A DNA stretch of 19,620 nucleotides from JBOFSQ01 sp051651625 (GTDB lineage Bacteria > Planctomycetota > Planctomycetia > Pirellulales > Thermoguttaceae), in NCBI GenBank assembly GCA_051651625.1, contig JBOFSQ010000007.1, positions 1-19,620 on the forward strand, given 5' to 3'. Numbering within the stretch: the first letter of the stretch is position 1; every line of letters starts with the position of its first letter. The notes below the pieces were generated by a model. The model was not told where the DNA came from, ran no database searches, and saw nothing but the letters and a program-made list of their open reading frames with translations. Positions 15,692 to 19,620 of the stretch are shown here, piece after piece. A program made the position numbers and the translations under genes.

Positions 15692-16423
15692 ATGAAACTC
15701 ACGTTCACCGACCTCTTCTTGATGTTCGCCCTCTGGACCGCACTTGGGGCGATGGCTGTTCTCGTGACTGCGCCGTCGGACGATGTGGCGGTACACAATG
15801 ACGTTGCAAACACGTCGCCGCAGCACCCGCTCGAATCGCTCATCCGGCAGCGTCCGACGCTGGAAGTATTTTTGGTCGTGTTCATTGTTGCGGTTGTCAT
15901 CGGGCCGATTACGGAAGAGTTTTTGTGGCGACTCGTCTTTCAGGGGACACTTTTGCGTTACGAACAAACGCAGTTTGTCGCCAGTCGTGGGATGTTGAGC
16001 GTTTTCGTGACCGCCCTGCTCTTCGCTGCGCGACATTTTCGTCCGGCGAACGTACCGATTCCGTCGTGGGAATGGCTTTGGTCGGCGACGATTGCGCAAG
16101 CTGTCGCGTCGCTCGTTTTTCTTGCGTGTGGTGTTGGTTACTTTGTTGCGACGAAGCGAGTGACCGTGCCGCACATCCGCCGAACGGTTCGCCACATTCC
16201 GCGCGACGTGCGTCTCGCGCTGGTGACGTTTCTGTGGCTCGGTCCGCTCACGCTGTTCATTCACGTTGTACTTCAGAGATGTTTTCCGGGCGTTGTTCTC
16301 GACCCGATTCCATTGTTCGTATTTGCAGTCGGGCTTGGCGAACTGGCACGGCGAACCGGACGACTTACCGCAAGTATCACACTCCACGTTGCACTCAACG
16401 CGACGAGCCTTGCGATGATGTAG
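15692..16423 (+). CDS. CPBP-family intramembrane glutamic protease
   Basis: This 243-residue multi-pass membrane protein of the CPBP (CAAX protease and bacteriocin-processing, Abi) family carries all three family motifs. GPITEEFLWR (71-80) holds the Glu-Glu and Arg, FAARH (111-115) is the FxxxH motif, and LHVALNA (231-237) is the HxxxN motif. The active site therefore looks intact. The substrate is unknown; bacterial members are linked to bacteriocin self-immunity, maturation of small peptides or envelope stress, none of which the neighbours indicate. The start at ATG 15692 begins an amphipathic then hydrophobic segment, and lies just after a repeat copy, leaving a weak ribosome-binding region. 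There is no overlap with the next gene. Confidence 0.85.
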   Translation: MKLTFTDLFLMFALWTALGAMAVLVTAPSDDVAVHNDVANTSPQHPLESLIRQRPTLEVFLVVFIVAVVIGPITEEFLWRLVFQGTLLRYEQTQFVASRGMLSVFVTALLFAARHFRPANVPIPSWEWLWSATIAQAVASLVFLACGVGYFVATKRVTVPHIRRTVRHIPRDVRLALVTFLWLGPLTLFIHVVLQRCFPGVVLDPIPLFVFAVGLGELARRTGRLTASITLHVALNATSLAMM

Positions 16424-16594
16424 CCGCAACGTTTGTTGCAACCGCTACAATCGGCGGCGTTGCCAAAACGGTCAATTTTGCCTATCTGGAAAATTTTCGC
16501 AAAGTTTTCGATGGTGATGTCCGATAGCGGACGGACAAGATTTTACTTGAAAGGACTCAAGTTTGTTTCTCCACAAGCCGCAAGCGAGTCTTTT

Positions 16595-17122
16595 ATGAAA
16601 TCTGCTGCTGTCTGCAAGTCGCGTACATCCGCCGCTACGACGTCGAAGTCGCGTTCAACCAAGAAGAGTTGCGCTCCGAAACCCGCCGCACGGAGCAAAA
16701 CAGTCGTCGCGTTAACGGCGTCCAAGCCGCGGGCGGTGAAACCACCGAAGGCGACGGTCGCAATGACCACAACGAAGAGTCGCCGCGCAACAGCGGTGTC
16801 GCGGCCAACCAAGGTCGCAACACCGCGCACACCGCGACGCACGGTCACAGCGAAGAAGTCGCCGACATCGCACGCCACGTCGATAATTCTTTCACCGCAA
16901 CCAGCAGCAACGTTAACCGACATGGCCAACAAAGTTGTCGCGCCAACACGCCGACGCCAAATCGACCCTACCACCTGCGAACGAGACTACTCCGCCGCTG
17001 AAGTTGAGTTCATGAACGCACTCGCCGAATACAAACGCCTCAGCGGACGACTCTTCCCAACGTGCAGCGAAATCCTCGAAATCATACACCAACTCGGTTA
17101 CACGAAGAGTGAAGTGGTGTGA
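16595..17122 (+). CDS. Basic histone-H1-like protein with conserved C-terminal helix pair
   Basis: The product (175 residues from ATG 16595) has two parts. The first 120 residues are low in complexity, rich in Lys, Arg, Ala, Thr, Ser and Pro (KSRTSAATTSKSRSTKK and similar), like histone H1 tails, and suggest DNA or RNA binding. The last 55 residues form a compact part, DPTTCERDYSAAEVEFMNAL then AEYKRLSGRLFPTCSEILEI and IHQLGYTK, which resembles a C-terminal module I associate with planctomycete proteins (from memory). Its function is unknown. The frame is open from 16433, and ATGs at 16511 and 16517 are alternatives; the N-terminus upstream of 16595 looks unlike the rest. A long antisense frame (16543-16974) is a codon-bias shadow. 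Confidence 0.65.
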   Translation: MKSAAVCKSRTSAATTSKSRSTKKSCAPKPAARSKTVVALTASKPRAVKPPKATVAMTTTKSRRATAVSRPTKVATPRTPRRTVTAKKSPTSHATSIILSPQPAATLTDMANKVVAPTRRRQIDPTTCERDYSAAEVEFMNALAEYKRLSGRLFPTCSEILEIIHQLGYTKSEVV

Positions 17123-17164
17123 TAGTTAAGTCTGGCGTGCGAAGGCAGTTCAAACCGCGTGCAA

Positions 17165-17221
17165 GTGGGAGGAAACTTTTTGAAAAAAGTTTCCCCCACA
17201 CCCCCTTCAAAAACTTTTTGA
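17165..17221 (+). repeat. Hairpin repeat with GGAAACTTTTT arms
   Basis: The inverted repeat gtgggaggaaactttt / aaaagtttcccccac (17165-17180 with 17185-17199, one bulged or mismatched position) is followed by cacccccttc and a second aaactttttga (17211-17221). It sits between the histone-like gene and the DUF89 gene. The stem is strong, but no T run follows it, so a repeat element is preferred over a simple intrinsic terminator. Confidence 0.6.
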
Positions 17222-17263
17222 CAAAGAGAAGTTCGACAACGAGAACCAGTGTGGACGGGAAAT

Positions 17264-18148
17264 ATGCCAGCATCTCTTGATTGTATGTTGTGTTTGATGC
17301 GGCAATCGCTCGAAGCCCGCTTCGCCTCGACCGACGAAGGCGTTCATCGGCGCGTGATGCGGCACGTCGTCGATCTCGTCAGCGAACGCGGATTCGACGA
17401 GAATCCGCCGCGACTTGCACAGTTAATCCAGCGTGTCATCCGCCGCGAAGCAAACGACGCCGATCCGTATCGCCACGTCAAAGCTGAGTTCAATCGCCTG
17501 ATGCTCTCACGGCTCGACAACTATCGTAAGCAGATCGCCGACGCACACGACCCGCTCGAAATGGCCGTCCGCTTCGCCGTCGCGGGGAACACAATCGATT
17601 ACGCCGTTCGCGGCGACTGGACGCCCGCACTCGTCGATGAAGTCATCAGCCAAACGCTCGCACAACCAATGAGCGGAACGTGGGAAACATTCGTTCGCAA
17701 CATCAACGCTGCACAGCGTATTTTCTACATCACCGACAACGCTGGTGAAATCGTCTGCGACCGGCTCCTCATCGAAGAACTACTCCGCGAAGGAAAAGAC
17801 GTTGTCGCTGGCGTTCGCGGCGCGCCAGTTCTCAACGACGCAACGATGCAAGACGCACGCGACGTTGGAATTACCGGCATCGTTCGTGTCGTCGATAACG
17901 GCAACGACGGACTCGGCACAATGCTCGACGAGTGTTCGCAACCATTTTTAGACGCACTTGCCGCATCCGATCTAGTGATCTCAAAAGGACTCGCCAACTA
18001 CGAAACACTCATCGTCGCCGACCAAGAAGCGTTGCCGAAAACCGTAGCGTACCTCTTCAAGGCGAAGTGCCAATTCATCGCTTCGTATTCGGGTTACAAA
18101 CTTGGCTCGCTCGTCGTTCACGTTGTTGAGAGGAAAAACCATGCGTGA
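17264..18148 (+). CDS. DUF89 (ARMT1-like) metal-dependent phosphatase
   Basis: This 294-residue protein belongs to the DUF89 family, whose characterised members are metal-dependent phosphatases that remove damaged or unwanted phosphorylated metabolites. The N-terminus has the CMLC pair (Cys 7 and 10) of the prokaryotic subfamily. Family motifs are VAGNTIDYA (106-114), FYITDNAGEIVCDRLLIEEL (154-173) with the metal-binding Asp-Asn, VRGAPVLNDATMQDA (184-198), and DLVISKGLANYETL (236-249) with the phosphate-binding Lys. LFKAKC precedes the C-terminal strand. The start is ATG 17264; GTG 17249 upstream is less likely. The last 8 bases overlap the nadC start, so the two are translationally coupled. 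The context points to a substrate around NAD or phosphoribosyl metabolism, which is inference only. Confidence 0.88.
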   Translation: MPASLDCMLCLMRQSLEARFASTDEGVHRRVMRHVVDLVSERGFDENPPRLAQLIQRVIRREANDADPYRHVKAEFNRLMLSRLDNYRKQIADAHDPLEMAVRFAVAGNTIDYAVRGDWTPALVDEVISQTLAQPMSGTWETFVRNINAAQRIFYITDNAGEIVCDRLLIEELLREGKDVVAGVRGAPVLNDATMQDARDVGITGIVRVVDNGNDGLGTMLDECSQPFLDALAASDLVISKGLANYETLIVADQEALPKTVAYLFKAKCQFIASYSGYKLGSLVVHVVERKNHA

Positions 18149-19067
18149 CTTTGAACAATCAGAATGGAACATACATCTTCAGAGTGATCTCCGCGAGCTG
18201 GTGAGCCTTGCGATCCGCGAAGACGGCGGCGAGGACGGTGACATTACGAGTCGTCTTCTCATTCCGAAGTCCGTCGTCGGTGCCGCTGACGTTGTGAGTC
18301 GCGCGGCGGGTGTTGCGGTCGGGATCGGCGGGGTAGATGTAATTTTCGACACCATTGATTCGACATTGCGATGGGAACCTGCTGTCCGCGATGGTGATAG
18401 GTTGGAAGTGGGAACGAGTCTCGGCGTCATCTTTGGGCGCGTGCAATCAATTCTTACAGCCGAACGGATCGTGCTCAATTTGCTGGGGCGTCTGTGCGGA
18501 GTCGCTACGCTCACATCGCGCTACGTTGCGGCGGTTAACGGAATGTGCCGAGTTTACGACACTCGCAAGACAACGCTCGGTTGGCGACGGCTCGAAAAAT
18601 ACGCCGTCCGTTGCGGCGGCGGATACAATCACCGGTTGGGACTCCGCGACGCTATTCTCATCAAAGACAACCACCTTGCCTTCGGTATCGAACATTTCAC
18701 GCCCGCGGAGGCGGTATATCGCGCCCGCGAACGCTGTGCAAAGTTTGCGATGGCGGTTCCGATCATCGAGATCGAAGTCGATTCGTTGTCGCAGTTACGC
18801 GACGTACTTCCGTCGCAACCCGACATCGTGCTACTCGACAACATGACGCCATCGCAACTGCGTGAAGCGGCGTCGATACGTCGCGCTGTCGCACCGAACG
18901 TAGAACTCGAAGCATCTGGCGGAATCACACTCGAAACGATCTCCGCCGTCGCCGCCGCTGGCGTTGACCGCATCAGCGTCGGCTCGCTGACACACTCCGC
19001 AACCACACTCGACCTCGGCCTCGACTGGATTTCCGAAGAAGAAGCCCGCAGACGGATGCAAGATTGA
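18141..19067 (+). CDS. nadC: Nicotinate-nucleotide pyrophosphorylase (carboxylating)
   Basis: NadC (quinolinate phosphoribosyltransferase) makes nicotinate mononucleotide from quinolinate and PRPP, releasing CO2, in de novo NAD synthesis. The 308 residues show EDGGEDGDITSRLLIP near the N-terminus, ILTAERIVLNLLGRLCG (104-120), YDTRKTTLGWRRLEKYAVRCGG (from 139) with the Arg-Lys pair, NHRLGLRDAILIKDNH (163-178), EIEVDSL, DIVLLDNM and LEASGGITLETI, then GVDRISVGSLTHS. All substrate- and PRPP-binding residues of the family appear present. The start is ATG 18141, with GAGAGG 7-8 bases upstream, 8 bases inside the end of the DUF89 gene. The in-frame upstream extension to 18102 lies inside that gene and is rejected. 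nadA and nadB are not in the window. Confidence 0.94.
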   Translation: MRDFEQSEWNIHLQSDLRELVSLAIREDGGEDGDITSRLLIPKSVVGAADVVSRAAGVAVGIGGVDVIFDTIDSTLRWEPAVRDGDRLEVGTSLGVIFGRVQSILTAERIVLNLLGRLCGVATLTSRYVAAVNGMCRVYDTRKTTLGWRRLEKYAVRCGGGYNHRLGLRDAILIKDNHLAFGIEHFTPAEAVYRARERCAKFAMAVPIIEIEVDSLSQLRDVLPSQPDIVLLDNMTPSQLREAASIRRAVAPNVELEASGGITLETISAVAAAGVDRISVGSLTHSATTLDLGLDWISEEEARRRMQD

Positions 19068-19152
19068 GGAAAAACGAGTTGCCGCTCACTGATATTAAAA
19101 CCGCCGGAGTACCGGCTACGTTCTCGGCTGACATTGGTGTACTACACTGCCC

Positions 19153-19325
19153 GAATCAGAACGCGAAGCGTAAGCGAGTGCCAGAATCCCGAATCAGAGC
19201 GGGAAGCGTAAGCGAGTGGCAGTGCAACCCCAAGTCCAATAGGACGTATAGGTCGTATAGGGCCTATATGTCCTATTGGACACACCGCACCACGCGGTCA
19301 CTCGCTTACGCTTCCCGCTCTGATT
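19153..19325. repeat. Nested palindromic intergenic repeat
   Basis: Three copies of a 27-28-base unit ending aagcgtaagcgagtg: 19153-19180 (two differences), 19191-19218, and the reverse complement at 19299-19325, identical over 27 bases to the second. Between the last two lies an inner palindrome of 48 bases (19234-19281): gtccaatagga at one end, tcctattggac at the other, and a TATAGG-rich near-symmetrical centre. This occupies most of the gap after nadC. No gene is seen in 19068-19339. Confidence 0.8.
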
Positions 19326-19339
19326 ACGGCATCGCGCGT

Positions 19340-19600
19340 TCACTGCTCCTTATACTTCCTCACGGCGTCGTAGATTTTCTTCTGCGACGTCTTCGCGTCG
19401 TCCCACGCGGTTTTCACCTTTGCGGGCAAGACGTTTTGGACTTGCGCTTCGAGAGTCGTTTGCAGGTCACGCAGTTTTGTTACCGACACTTCTCCCGGCT
19501 CGACTACCGCTTTCGTGTTCGACTTGAGAAACGGTTGCAAAATGCCATCGAGCTTTTTCACTTCGTCTTCGGACATTTCAAACGCCGCAAACGATGCCAT
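19340..19600 (-). CDS. Hypothetical protein, possibly the C-terminal part of a longer gene
   Basis: This 86-residue frame starts at ATG 19598-19600 and is rich in Lys, Val, Asp and Glu, with predicted helical stretches (EMSEDEVKKLDGILQPFL; KTAWDDAKTSQKKIYDAVRK). It has no signal peptide, membrane segment or recognised motif. The reading frame stays open upstream to the window edge (giving EFPSQN before the Met), and no Shine-Dalgarno precedes the ATG, so the real gene may begin outside the window and this may be its C-terminus. The composition and sharp end at KYKEQ favour a genuine gene over a shadow frame. Confidence 0.5.
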   Translation of the reverse strand: MASFAAFEMSEDEVKKLDGILQPFLKSNTKAVVEPGEVSVTKLRDLQTTLEAQVQNVLPAKVKTAWDDAKTSQKKIYDAVRKYKEQ

Positions 19601-19620
19601 GTTCTGCGATGGAAACTCTA

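Noticed and set aside
15692..16423. CPBP protease as part of a bacteriocin or phage-defence system
   Set aside because: No bacteriocin, export or toxin-like gene is adjacent; only the family motifs are supported.
16543..16974. 143-residue antisense frame opposite the basic protein
   Set aside because: Its Val/Ala/Thr-rich composition is the mirror of the Lys/Ala/Thr codons on the other strand; the plus-strand frame has the conserved C-terminal module.

Overview
The window reads as a chromosomal segment of a planctomycete, probably from the Pirellulales or a relative. That placement is inferred from gene content: a DUF1559 protein with a prepilin-type leader, a small transthyretin-like lipoprotein beside it, a secreted sulfatase, a pyrophosphate-dependent phosphofructokinase, and many short palindromic repeats between genes. 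No rRNA or tRNA gene is visible. Coding density is high, and most genes are housekeeping or metabolic.

Layout. Bases 1-840 are mostly repeats, with one doubtful 65-residue ORF. PPi-phosphofructokinase (841-2232, minus) diverges from a plus-strand run of mtnA (methionine salvage), an NfnA/PyrK-like flavin and [2Fe-2S] reductase subunit, and a WecA/MraY-type glycophosphotransferase. The last two overlap by one base. That run converges with, and overlaps by 26 bases, a T4 Rnl1-type RNA ligase (minus). The ligase lies back to back with holA (DNA polymerase III delta). Next come the DUF1559 gene, the lipoprotein gene and a secreted alkaline phosphatase. On the minus strand follow scpA (behind a sulfatase, 2-base gap) and a carboxynorspermidine decarboxylase. 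The plus strand then carries a CPBP-family membrane protease, a basic histone-H1-like protein, and a coupled pair of a DUF89 phosphatase and nadC. A small ORF on the minus strand closes the window and may continue beyond it.

The most striking signal is a run of 13 G at the start of the DUF1559 gene. A well-placed Shine-Dalgarno and ATG (7926-7943) open a frame that crosses the tract and stops immediately after it. Losing one G would join that start to the DUF1559 frame. This has the form of a phase-variable switch on a secreted or surface protein, although a homopolymer sequencing error must be excluded first.

The second signal is a 123-base imperfect inverted repeat present twice with three differences, in direct orientation on either side of the lipoprotein gene. 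Further dispersed repeat families (a nested palindrome at 19153-19325 that shares its arms with 768-815, a GCCCGTAGGGC cluster near the left end, CCCGCCGAGTACGCGGG palindromes, a 9-base TGGAC repeat) fill nearly every gap longer than about 200 bases.
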